From Cruorifilaria tuberocauda (Eukaryota; Nematoda; Chromadorea; Rhabditida; Onchocercidae), in the NCBI GenBank assembly GCA_013365365.1, contig JABVXU010001089.1, positions 1-10,344 on the forward strand: a stretch of 10,344 bases of DNA, read 5' to 3'. Below, in pieces: positions 1 through 6,878 of this stretch. A program made the position numbers and the translations under genes. Within the stretch, counting starts at the first letter, position 1; each line of letters begins with the position of its first letter. The notes under the pieces were generated by a model. That model was not told the origin of the DNA, did not search any database, and saw nothing but the letters and a program-made list of their open reading frames with translations.

Positions 1-36
<36 letters not shown>

Positions 37-90
37 CGATGATGATGATGATGTTGATGATGATGATGATGATGTTGATGATGATGATGT

Positions 91-132
<42 letters not shown>

Positions 133-176
133 CGATGATGTGATGATGTTGATGATAATGATGATGATGATGATGT

Positions 177-265
<89 letters not shown>

Positions 266-343
266 TTGATGATAATGATGATGATGATGATGTTGATGAT
301 GATGATGATGATGATGACGATGATGATGTGATGATGTTGATGT

Positions 344-385
<42 letters not shown>
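1..385. repeat. Interrupted (GAT)n trinucleotide microsatellite
   Basis: The first 385 bases are almost wholly GAT/TGA/ATG triplets. Scattered point interruptions are GAC (near 35, 131 and 316), GTT and ATA. Two single-base phase slips occur where GATGTGATG replaces GATGATGATG (about 138-143 and 327-332). The blocks around 146-183 and 262-305 carry the same interruption order (GTTGATGATAATGAT then GTT), so part of the array was amplified as a longer block rather than by single-triplet slippage. The phase slips remove the TGA stop from one frame and create a 63-codon poly-methionine frame at 140-331 that opens with GTG. This is a repeat artefact, not a gene. The array runs off the left edge, so its full length is unknown. 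Confidence 0.97.
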
Positions 386-386
<1 letters not shown>

Positions 387-595
387 GGGATAGAGATGGG
401 GAGGGTAGAGGTTAATGTCAACGACACCTATTGTAATTTACCTGTCTCTTTTATTTCCCCTCCACTCATCTATAATTTACTTGTCTCTTTTGTTCACCCA
501 TCCTTTTACCCTACCTTGTCTGTTCTTCAACTAACAATTACCGTCTCCACAGTTTTGTTAACTAATGTTACAAAACAGCATTACTGGATTATAAT
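386..595. other. Short complex segment with a 39-bp-offset internal duplication
   Basis: This is one of the few stretches with near-normal complexity. TGTAATTTACCTGTCTCTTTT (from 432) recurs as TATAATTTACTTGTCTCTTTT (from 471), an offset of 39 bp. An open frame runs in phase from about 327 through an Asp-rich GAT tract and ends at a TAA at 597-599; its first ATG is at 396 and leaves 67 codons. The 39-bp offset is a multiple of three, which is a weak hint in favour of coding. The predicted peptide is recognisable as no family, and its second half is hydrophobic and Ser/Pro/Val/Leu-rich. It could be unique intronic sequence, a fragment of an exon, or simply chance open frame next to a microsatellite. 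I do not call a gene. Confidence 0.4.
531..553 (+). other. Possible 3' splice acceptor (CTAAC ... CTCCACAG)
   Basis: A branch-point-like CTAAC (531-535) is followed by a short pyrimidine-rich stretch and CAG at 550-552. The spacing of about 18 nt suits an insect-type acceptor. The same 11 bases, GTCTCCACAGT, recur as TGTCTCCACAGT near 9460-9470. A donor-like GTAAGT sits at 606-611, so a 53-nt exon could be drawn, but it has stops in all three frames. This is seen only as a motif and nothing shows that it is used. Confidence 0.2.
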
Positions 596-711
596 TTAAT
601 TTTAAGTAAGTAATTCTAATATAAGTTACCATTATTATTATCATAAGTATCATTTTTCTTTTTGATAAGGAGTGGATTTTTTTGATGTTTAAATATCATA
701 AATGAGATTAT
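596..711. repeat. Copy 1 of a two-copy local duplication
   Basis: This segment pairs with 722-871. The left block AAGTAAGTAATTCTAAT (604-620) matches 730-746. The right block beginning GATAAGGAGTGG (664-710) matches 823-870 with a single difference. The middle is diverged. This copy lacks the 30-bp piece present in copy 2 between two TGATAA words, so the offset changes from about 129 to 159 bp across that point. No coding potential is visible. Confidence 0.85.
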
Positions 712-721
712 TTATATGTAA

Positions 722-871
722 GTTAATTTAAGTAAGTAATTCTAATAATGCAAGATATCGATATCACTATCATAAATATCACTTTTCTTTTTGATAATTT
801 TTAGATTGGTACTTATGATAGTGATAAGGAGTGGATTTTTTTGATGTTTAAATATCATAAATGAAATTATA
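722..871. repeat. Copy 2 of the local duplication, carrying a hairpin
   Basis: This is the second copy of 596-711. It starts with AAGTAAGTAATTCTAAT and ends with the conserved GATAAGGAGTGG block. It contains the 12-bp perfect palindrome GATATCGATATC (754-765), whose core TATCGATA is the DREF/DRE-type octamer known from Drosophila. It also contains a 14-bp-arm inverted repeat (762-775 with 813-826). The extra 30 bp relative to copy 1 lie between direct TGATAA words at 792-797 and 822-827. Confidence 0.85.
762..826. repeat. 14-bp perfect inverted repeat (hairpin)
   Basis: The arm TATCACTATCATAA (762-775) is the exact reverse complement of TTATGATAGTGATA (813-826), separated by 37 nt. The loop includes a smaller TATCA/TGATA pair. 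No flanking target-site duplication or transposon terminus is recognisable, so this is a hairpin rather than a supported mobile element. The 3' arm lies within the 30 bp missing from the sister copy at 596-711. Confidence 0.8.
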
Positions 872-1236
872 TATAGTTTAATTTTTATAATATCAGGTAA
901 TGAAGTAAAACTGATAAATTGATATCAATATCAGGTAAGAACTGTGAAATTAATATCTAACTACCATAATTTTTGCTGTCAAATTCAAAGAAAAAGAAAT
1001 TCGTGTAAAAAATTCAAATATTTTTTTTTGATTCTAAAATTTTATACAATTTTAATTTTGTATTAATTTAAATTTCTTATTAATTTTAGGTAGCACAATT
1101 TGCATCATTTTATAATTATGAGAAAAATAAACTTGATTTAAGAAATCAAATTTTTAGAGCTAAAAAATTATTTCAATATTTTTTCGATTAGAAAATTTGA
1201 TCCCATATATCAATGGGATTAATTTGGATAAAATTG
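872..1236. other. AT-rich spacer, no gene seen
   Basis: This is low-complexity A/T sequence. The only structure I can point to is the word TATCAGGTAA at 891-900 and again at 929-938. Both read CAG|GTAA on the + strand, but neither, especially the second, has a good pyrimidine tract before it. There is a 9-T run near 1021. No coding frame, RNA gene or mobile element is visible. Confidence 0.7.
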
Positions 1237-1429
1237 AACTTATCAATAATTGGAACTTATCAAAATTGAACTTATCTAGCATAAAAACGATATCTGAATA
1301 TTGTTCTGATAAGTTTTTTTTTTTTGAAATCATGATTACGGTAATAGTTGGAGATTCCAGCATAAAAAAAGATATCTAAATATTATTCTGATACGTTTTT
1401 TTTTTTTTTTAAATAATGATTACGGTAAG
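1237..1429. repeat. Two-copy 80-bp direct repeat with a short lead-in repeat
   Basis: GAACTTATC occurs three times at about 15-16 bp intervals (near 1237, 1252 and 1267). An 80-bp unit follows: AGCATAAAAACGATATCTG (from 1278) through a T tract to ATGATTACGGTAA. It recurs from about 1359 (AGCATAAAAAAAGATATC) to 1429. Both copies carry a T run (12 and 15 bases) at the same relative position. Overlapping open frames on the two strands here (60 and 67 codons) are low-complexity Ile/Lys/Asn/Phe products of the repeat and are not called as genes. Confidence 0.85.
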
Positions 1430-1607
1430 ACAAATCAATATTGTGATTTTTGTTAAACAAAATATTGAATCAATGATTAATCGTTTCAACGTTTAACATT
1501 TTGACATTCGAAAGTTATGAGGAAAAGATGCAAAATATATTTTTTATCTTTTTTTTTCATTTTAAAAAATTCATTAAAGCAAAAATATTATGGTTGCAAT
1601 TATGGCT

Positions 1608-1890
1608 GTATTTAAATGAGCCAAGAAATATTAGATACTTGCTAATAAGTGAAATATTACTTATAAGTTGTATTCAAATGAGCTAAAAACTGGCTGATAA
1701 GTAAAATATTACTTTTAAGCTGTATTCAAATGAGCCAAGAACTATTAGATACTGGCTGATAAGTGAAATATTACTTATAAGTTATATTCAAATGAGCTAA
1801 GAACTATTAGATATTGGCTAGCAAGTGAAATATTACTTGTAAGTTGTTTTCAAATAAGCTGAGAATTATTAGATACTGGCTGAAAAATGA
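1608..1890. repeat. Five-copy tandem repeat, 62-bp unit
   Basis: Copies begin at 1608, 1670, 1722, 1784 and 1846 with GTATTCAAATGAGC or a variant. The full unit is 62 bp. The second copy has lost about 10 bp (52 bp long) and the fifth is incomplete. Each of the first four copies holds a small inverted repeat, ATAAGTGAAATATTACTTAT or a variant, which can pair as an 8-bp stem including one G-T. The third and fourth copies are the most alike. Nothing suggests coding: 62 is not a multiple of three and stops occur in every copy. Confidence 0.93.
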
Positions 1891-2477
1891 TTTATTTCAG
1901 TATAATTTTTCTATACTATAAAATAAAAAAGGGAAACTTTCTCTTTCTTAAACAAAAAGTAGAAAAAGAGTAAATGAGGTAGAATTTATGCAGAAATCTA
2001 TTTCTTTTATGATACTTTTAGTCAGCAACTCTTTCAGTATTTGCAATTTACTTCTTTCAGTTTTTTTTTTTTTTTTTTTTTTGCTTCAATCTATCTAATT
2101 TATTTAATTAGTTAAACTGTTAGAGAGAATTGTCAGGTGAAAAGATTGATTATTTTAGAAAAGAGAACTGACTGACTCCGTAATTCAGTTATTTAAAGTG
2201 AAAAATTTTTTGAGGTAAATAAAAATGCAACGCAAAACTAGTTAATTAAAAATGAAAATGAAAAAGATTTAAAAATTTTTAAAAAGTTCCCAATAAATAA
2301 ATTCAACTGAGAAAGAGTGAAAAAAGAAAGCCAAGCTATGAAAAGTTTAATAAAAAAAAATTGATGGTTATAAATTATGGTGTTTTTTTTTTTCTGTTAA
2401 AAATTATTTTCAAGAAAACTGTAATCTGTCTAAGTATACTTTTTTTTTAATTGATTAAATTGTTTTGAAATTAGTCT
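1891..2477. other. AT-rich spacer with a long T run
   Basis: No gene or repeat family is visible. There is a run of 22 T at 2061-2082, directly after TTCTTTCAG, and an 11-T run near 2383. A 3'-splice-like TTTATTTCAG sits at about 1890-1900. The region from 2200 to 2370 is A-rich. I see no hairpins of note, tRNA-like boxes or open frames worth reporting. Confidence 0.7.
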
Positions 2478-2950
2478 AAAATACTGGTAAGATTGTTTCT
2501 GGTATATCTTAATGAAATGTGTTCAAAACACTGGTGAGATTGTTTTGGTATATCTCAAGAAAATGAAACACTGGTGAGACTGTTTCTGGTATATCTTAAT
2601 GAAATGTGTTCAAAACACTGTTGAGATTGTTTTGGTATCTCTCAATGAAATGAATCTAAAATCAGTAACATTGTTTTGGTATATCTCAAGAAAATGAAAC
2701 ACTAGTAAGACTGTTTCTGGTATATGTTTCTGGTACATCCTAATGAAATGTGTTCAAAACACTGGTGAGATTGTTTTGGTATCTCTCAATGAAATGAATC
2801 TAAAATACCGATAATATTGTTTTGGTATATCTCAAGAAAATGAGCGTAAAACTGATATTGTTTTTGGTATCACTTAATGAAATAATATACCTAAAATTAA
2901 ATTCGTTTGGTAGCTCTCAATGAAATAATTCGAAAAAAATCGATAATATT
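2478..2950. repeat. Ten-copy tandem repeat, 46-bp unit with trimeric higher-order pattern
   Basis: The basic unit reads roughly AAAACACTGGTGAGATTG, then TTTTGGTATATCTCAATG, then AAATGTGTTC. Copies start near 2478, 2525, 2566, 2612, 2658, 2696, 2756, 2802, 2848 and 2893, decaying into a fragment near 2934. Three variants can be told apart: A (TTTCTGGTATATCTTAATG), B (TTTTGGTATCTCTCAATG) and C (ATTGTTTTGGTATATCTCAAG). The order A-B-C is repeated at 2566-2695 and 2696-2847, so a trimer was duplicated as a block. The A copy at 2696 has a further internal duplication of TGTTTCTGGTA. The last copies are the most decayed. Non-coding. Confidence 0.93.
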
Positions 2951-3310
2951 ATAAATCAAAGATTATGAAATATACAAGATTTTTTTAGGCAAAAAATAAT
3001 TCTGTAAGATAAATTGATGAAATTATACAAAATTACTGTTTATTACTAGTAATTTCGCTACAATAGTAATTAAAAAATTATTGTAAGTAATTAAAAATTA
3101 TTTGTTAGTAATTCTCAAATCATTTCGATATGATAAAAATTTTCGGACAAAAATAAAGATTTGATTGTACGATAGGATAGGAGAAGAGAGGGAATAAAAA
3201 TTTTAAATGATTGAAATTTTTCAATTTAATTTTAATTGGTTGAAAAAATTTTTCAACGTTCCATTATACTAGGGATAATTTTTGCAATCGTAAAAAAAAT
3301 CTTTACGGGT
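2951..3310. other. AT-rich spacer with a short palindrome and small repeats
   Basis: ATTACTAGTAAT at 3042-3053 is a perfect 12-bp palindrome. Just after it, GTAATTAAAAAATTATT-like words recur about three times at about 23-bp spacing (3067-3115). A purine-rich GATAGGATAGGAGAAGAGAGGG lies near 3171-3192. No gene is seen; a 70-codon frame that begins at TTG (3236) is low-complexity and overlaps the next repeat. Confidence 0.65.
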
Positions 3311-3510
3311 GATAAAATTCAAGAAAAAAAAAGTGATTTTATTATTTTTTTTTTTTTTTTTTGTAAAAGATTAAGGAGTCAGCAACAATCGAATCTCTCT
3401 TTTCATTTACAGGTAAATTATTTCTTTTTTTTTTTTTTAAATTTTTAATCATCTCTACCGTACCAAATCAAATCTTTATTATTTCGAGGAGGAAATGATT
3501 AACTTTAATC
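3311..3510. repeat. Copy 1 of a 250-bp local duplication
   Basis: This copy starts at GATAAAATTCAAG and ends with AGGAAATGATTAAC near 3510. It pairs with 3563-3740 at an offset of 248-252 bp. Shared landmarks in order are GATAAAATTCAAGAA, AGTGATTTTATT, a GATTAAGGAGTCAGCA block, ATTTACAGGT plus AATTATT, and AATGATT-AACTT. T runs of 18 (3345-3362) and 14 (about 3425-3438) have expanded here relative to copy 2. A further short echo of the end block (GGAAATGATTAACTT) occurs at about 3526-3545. Confidence 0.85.
3396..3418 (+). other. Acceptor/donor junction CAG|GTAAAT (possible recursive splice site, copy 1)
   Basis: A pyrimidine tract TCTCTCTTTTCATTTACAG ends at 3412 and is followed at once by GTAAAT (3413-3418). 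A 3' splice site fused directly to a 5' splice site is the defining form of ratchet or recursive splice sites described in long Drosophila introns (Yn N CAG|GTAAGT). The match is good but the donor half is GTAAAT rather than GTAAGT. It is a motif match only. Confidence 0.3.
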
Positions 3511-3562
3511 AAGAGTAATTTGAGATGGAAATGATTAACTTTTATCAAAAGCTTTTATTGCT

Positions 3563-3740
3563 GATAAAATTCAAGAAGAGAAAAGTGATTTTATTTTAGT
3601 TTATTGTCAACGATTAAAGAGTTAGCAGCAATCGAAATCTGTTTTTTTTTTTATTTACAGGTCAATTATTTCCTTTTTTATTATCAAAATTAAATCTAGT
3701 AGTTAATTTTAGGAGAAGAAAATGATTATTAACTTTTATC
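3563..3740. repeat. Copy 2 of the 250-bp local duplication
   Basis: This is the second copy of 3311-3510, with the same landmarks in the same order. It is diverged by substitutions and small gaps and has shorter T runs. The block GATTAAAGAGTTAGCAGCA (from about 3612) and the junction TTTACAGGTCAATTATT are retained. The retained blocks are more alike than the sequence between them, but two copies alone cannot show selection. Confidence 0.85.
3641..3666 (+). other. Acceptor/donor-like junction CAG|GTCAAT (copy 2)
   Basis: This is the duplicate of the junction at 3412. An 11-T tract leads to TTATTTACAG (CAG at 3658-3660) and then GTCAAT. The acceptor half is excellent. The donor half has changed A to C at the +3 position and is weaker than in copy 1. 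If the first copy were a working ratchet site, this copy could be a decayed one or a plain acceptor. Confidence 0.22.
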
Positions 3741-3925
3741 ATTCGTGATTTTGATCATTGCGCACCGATAGTTAACAGTTTGTTTTAATTCTCTTCTTCG
3801 CCTTTTTTTTTTCTTTCATTTTTTTCACTTCGAAAAATTTTTTTTTTTTTGGTAAATGAATTTTATCAATTTATCATAATTTATCATAGTTGTTAAACTG
3901 ATCCAAAAAAAAATCAATAAAAACA

Positions 3926-4260
3926 TTTTTATGAAAAAATATTTATAGCAGTTACTTATAAAAAATATTATAAAAAATATCTTATAAAAAAATATCTTAT
4001 AAAAATATTATAAAAAATATCTTATAAAAAAATATCTTGTGAAAATATCTTATAAAATCATATAATATCTTATAAAAAAAATAAAAAATACCTTGAAATG
4101 TTTTTCATAAAAATATTTATAGCAGTTACTTATAAAAAAAATATTATAAATAGTTATCTTATAAAAATATCTTATAAAATTTTACAAAAAAAAATAAAAT
4201 ATCTCATAAAAAATATAAAAAAATAGATAAAAAAATATATAGTTTTTTATAAATTTTATT
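3926..4260. repeat. A/T tandem array of AATATCTTATAAA words, itself duplicated
   Basis: The dominant word AATATCTTATAAAA, with length variants from changing A runs, recurs roughly a dozen times. A more complex anchor, AATATTTATAGCAGTTACTT, occurs from about 3939 and again from about 4112, so a block of about 172 bp was duplicated after the short-unit array had formed. Only A/T-rich spacing variation distinguishes the copies. No function can be read from it. Confidence 0.88.
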
Positions 4261-5138
4261 TTCTTCTCGTAAACAGTTAATTTCATCATAATATTTCAAT
4301 TTTCTCGTCTTTTCACATGGCTTTTACTTTTTTTTTCTCAATTTTCATTTATTATATTATCAATTTTATATGATTTTCTTCTTTCTGAAAATTTTTATAA
4401 GCGATCATTAAAGTATTTAACGATCAGTTTTATTTCATTTTTTTTCCCCAAAATTTTTTAAGTTTTATTTTTATTTTTATTTTTTTTTTGTACTCGTAAG
4501 ATTATAGACGATACGGTAATTTGATTATTTTTGAAAAAAATTTTTTTTTTTATTAATGATGAATGATAAAATTAATTTTGTTTTAAAAAATTCAACGAAT
4601 GATAATTTTATCATGGAATTGCAATTCAACTTCTTTTCAATGTTTGCAACTGATTAACTGATAAGAAAAACAACCAATCACTAATTTCTTTTGGAATAAT
4701 TTCATTTAAAATTTATATAATTAAACAAATCTAATTAAATTTATCTATTTTATTTTACAAGAAAACGAAATTGAAATTTGAAATTTCAAAGGAAAAAAAT
4801 TAATTTCATTTTAGAAAATTCAATTAAAAAAAATGCGTTGTTTGGAAAAAAAAAATTTTTTTTTGGTTTTTTGTTAAACAAAGAAAATTTGATGAAAAAA
4901 AAATTTTTTTCAGTTTAATTCTTTTTCATTTTCACATAAATTTTCAGTTTTTTTTTTTTCAACAAGAAAAAGTTATAATTTTACTCAAAAGAGTGAAAGA
5001 GTAAGGAGGAAGGTAAGTTGAACAATATGAGAGAGCTAAAGGAGAAAGGAAAGAGAGATTGAGAAGCGTAATAATGAATTTTTCAGGTTAATTAATTGTT
5101 TTGCACTTTTATTTCTGTTAAAAGATTACGGTTTTAAT

Positions 5139-5169
<31 letters not shown>

Positions 5170-5298
5170 TGCAAAGCCTAACGCTACGATCTTTTTTTTT
5201 CTTTTTTTCTTGATAAATTGATCATTCTGGTAAATCGTTGAAGATAATTTATTGCATGGATGAGAAGAAACTGGGTCGAAAACCTTTCAACTAAATTC
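4261..5298. other. AT-rich spacer, no gene seen
   Basis: A kilobase of low-complexity DNA with many T runs, including 25 T at 5146-5170. Small structures are the dyad ATGATAA-TT-TTATCAT (4599-4614), the adjacent perfect palindrome GAATTGCAATTC (4616-4627), and two A-tract/T-tract junctions (10 A then 9 T at 4846-4864; 9 A then 7 T at 4895-4910). The segment 4985-5070 is purine-rich and contains a consensus donor at 5013. TTTTTCAG|GTTAAT lies at 5080-5092. No open frame, RNA gene or transposon is visible. Confidence 0.7.
5011..5018 (+). other. Consensus 5' splice donor AG|GTAAGT
   Basis: GGAGGAAG|GTAAGT gives a full match to the metazoan donor consensus (AAG|GTAAGT), with GTAAGT at 5013-5018. 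It ends a purine-rich run that starts after TTTTACTCAAAAG. An upstream acceptor could be TTTTCAG near 4948 or AAAAG near 4990, but no convincing exon can be drawn. In about 10 kb of DNA such matches can arise by chance. Confidence 0.25.
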
Positions 5299-5526
5299 GT
5301 CAAATAAACCAAACTCCGTGAAATTATAGCAATTTGAACATGTTTATGCGTGCGTGTACTTACGCGTGTATATGAAAGATTCAAGCAATATAAAGGAGAG
5401 TCGAATAAAGCAAATTCCGTGAAATTGTATAAATTGTACGTGATGTAAGTAATATGTATTAAGTGTCCGTATGTGTTTGCATGTGTGCGTACGAGTACAT
5501 GTACGTGTACATGAAATAGTTACAAA

Positions 5527-5536
5527 TATATAAAGC
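5527..5536 (+). promoter_or_regulatory. TATA-box-like TATATAAAG in repeat copy 2
   Basis: TATATAAAGCAGAG occurs at the end of copy 2, and the same word recurs near 5667-5676 at the end of copy 3. The first copy ends in ATATAAAGGAGAG. It matches the TATA consensus well, but in AT-rich DNA such words are common. No initiator, downstream exon or open frame is visible, so promoter activity is only a possibility. Confidence 0.18.
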
Positions 5537-5617
5537 AGAGTCAAATAAAGCAAATTCCGTGAAATTGTATAAATTGTACGTGATGTACGCAATATGTATT
5601 AAGTTTACGTATGTGCT

Positions 5618-5653
5618 TGCATGTGTGCGTACGCGTACATGTACGTGTGTATG
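5618..5653. other. 36-nt strictly alternating purine-pyrimidine tract (Z-DNA candidate)
   Basis: Every step from 5618 to 5653 alternates pyrimidine and purine, with many CG, TG/CA and TA steps. It contains the palindromes GCGTACGC (5627-5634) and CGTACATGTACG (5634-5645). Shorter alternating runs lie at the same place in the neighbouring copies (about 5495-5513, 5756-5777 and 5779-5803). Alternating dinucleotides with CG and TG are the classical Z-forming class; TA steps weaken that tendency. Confidence 0.6.
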
Positions 5654-5825
5654 GAATAGTTCCGAATATATAAAGCAGAGTCAAATAAAGCAAATTCCGT
5701 GAAATTATATGAATTGTAGGTGATATACGTGATTGTGTGAATTTTCGTGCACGCTTGCATATATATGTACGTGCGCGAGTACGTGTACATATGCGTGTGC
5801 ATGAAAAAGTTCAAGCAATATATAG

Positions 5826-6263
5826 CAAAAATCGATTTTTTTGGTTTTTTTTAGTAACATTAAATTTAGTATGAAATATTTTTCGTTACTTTTATCATTT
5901 TTTGGAATTGATTAGGAGTAAATTATCATATCAATTAATCAATAATTAATTATCACATCAATAATTATCAACTATAATTCGTCATGAAAAAGAAAACGCG
6001 AAAAATTGTCCTCTGATCATTTTAGGTTTTCAATTAATAAATTTTTTTTTTCCAAATCGTACAATCGAATAAATAAATATAAATAGATCATGGATCTCTC
6101 ATGAAATTCTCTTTACTTTTTACTACGAAAAATTTTTTTTTCGTCACTTTAACAATTGAAGCATTGAAATTATCAATTTATCAAACTTATCAATTTGTCA
6201 AGAAAAAATTTTTTCCAATTGCAAAATGCTAGTAGTGTTAGCTCAAATATTCGGTAACGGCTA
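5826..6263. other. AT-rich spacer, no gene seen
   Basis: The only local structure is a small A/T repeat at about 5915-5970, where AATTATCA(T/C)ATCAATAATT-like words recur. Several T runs of 9-10 are present. I see no coding frame, RNA gene or mobile element. Confidence 0.65.
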
Positions 6264-6878
6264 CTTTTTTTTTTTCGTTTTTAAAACTTATTTGACCTTT
6301 GGGGAATAAATGTTACAGCAGCTTATCGATATTAAACATTTTATTTCACTTTTTTTTTCTTTGCTAATATTTCATAGATAAAGTTTAAAAAATAGTAGTA
6401 GGGAATTTGTTGTATAGTTCACTTTGCTAATTAATTTTCTTTTTTTTTTTTCTAAAAACTTGCTTGACCTTTAAGAAATTGACCATTGAGGCTTACAGCA
6501 ACTTAACGATATTAAATATTTCATTTGTTAAAATTTCTTGCTAATTAATTATCAACAATGGATTGACCTTTAGAGAATAAATGTTAAAGTTTTATTTCAT
6601 TTTTTTTTTTGAAATTTTATAGATAAGAGCTTTAAAAAATAGTAGTAGGGAATTTTTTTTTTTGTGTTATATATGAAGATTTATAAAAGTTCATGTTGCT
6701 AATTAATTTTCTTTTTTTTTTTTCTAAAAAACTTGCTTGACCTTTGAGGCTTACAGCAACTTATCGATATTAAATAATTCATTTTATTTGTTAAAATTTC
6801 ATAGATAAGAACTTGAAAAAATTGACACTAGGGAATTTTTTTTGTGTTATATATAAAATTTTGCTAATTAATTATCAA
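6264..6878. repeat. Four-copy degenerate tandem repeat, 110-175-bp unit
   Basis: Each unit runs: T tract, TCTAAAAACTTGCTTGACCTTT, then GGCTTACAGCAACTTATCG and ATATTAAAT, then ATTTCATAGATAAG, then AATAGTAGTAGGGAATTT, then TTGCTAATTAATT. Copies run approximately 6264-6437, 6438-6550, 6551-6708 and 6709-6878. Copies 2 and 3 lack different parts, so copies 2 and 3 together contain about one full set of landmarks. TTGACCTTT starts at 6292, 6464, 6563 and 6737. TATCGATA is intact in copies 1 (6324-6331) and 4 (6762-6769) and altered in copy 2. Non-coding. Confidence 0.92.

Larger units (their letters stand above)
5299..5825. repeat. Four-copy tandem repeat, 140-bp unit with alternating purine-pyrimidine core
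   Basis: Copies start with GTCAAATAAAGC or a variant at 5299, 5400, 5540 and 5680. The inner two are 140 bp and the first has an internal deletion (101 bp). Order within a unit: GTCAAATAAAGC, AAATTCCGTGAAATTGTAT, GTACGTGATGTA, ATTAAGT, then a TGTGCGTACG-rich core, then ATGAAATAGTT and TATATAAAGCAGA leading into the next copy. The middle two copies are nearly identical. The core is unusual here for its G+C and its CpG and GTAC steps. Minus-strand open frames of 66-82 codons in this region (His/Thr/Arg/Tyr-rich) start at TTG, and because 140 is not a multiple of three they change frame from copy to copy, so they are repeat shadows. Confidence 0.95.

Noticed and set aside
140..331. 63-codon poly-methionine open frame
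   Set aside because: It is the ATG phase of the GAT microsatellite, opened and closed by the two single-base phase slips. It starts with GTG and encodes nothing but repeat.
762..826. MITE or other small inverted-repeat transposon
   Set aside because: There are 14-bp arms, but no target-site duplication and no second dispersed copy. The boundary words are explained by a local slippage or template switch.
1160..1379. Overlapping open frames on both strands (67 and 60 codons)
   Set aside because: They overlap antisense to each other and lie in a two-copy AT-rich repeat. The + strand one starts at TTG, and their Ile/Lys/Asn/Phe-rich products match no family I know.
1501..1686. 61-codon + strand open frame
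   Set aside because: It starts at TTG, is Phe/Ile/Lys-rich low complexity, and ends within the 62-bp tandem repeat.
3236..3448. 70-codon + strand open frame
   Set aside because: It starts at TTG and is built largely from A and T runs. The sister copy of the duplication does not preserve it.
5184..5814. Three minus-strand open frames rich in His/Thr/Arg/Tyr
   Set aside because: All begin at TTG and read through the 140-bp repeat, whose length is not a multiple of three, so the frame changes from copy to copy. They show partly similar peptides only because the DNA repeats.
5299..5825. CRISPR array
   Set aside because: The four copies are contiguous 140-bp tandem units with no short repeat/unique spacer alternation, and the sequence context is eukaryotic.
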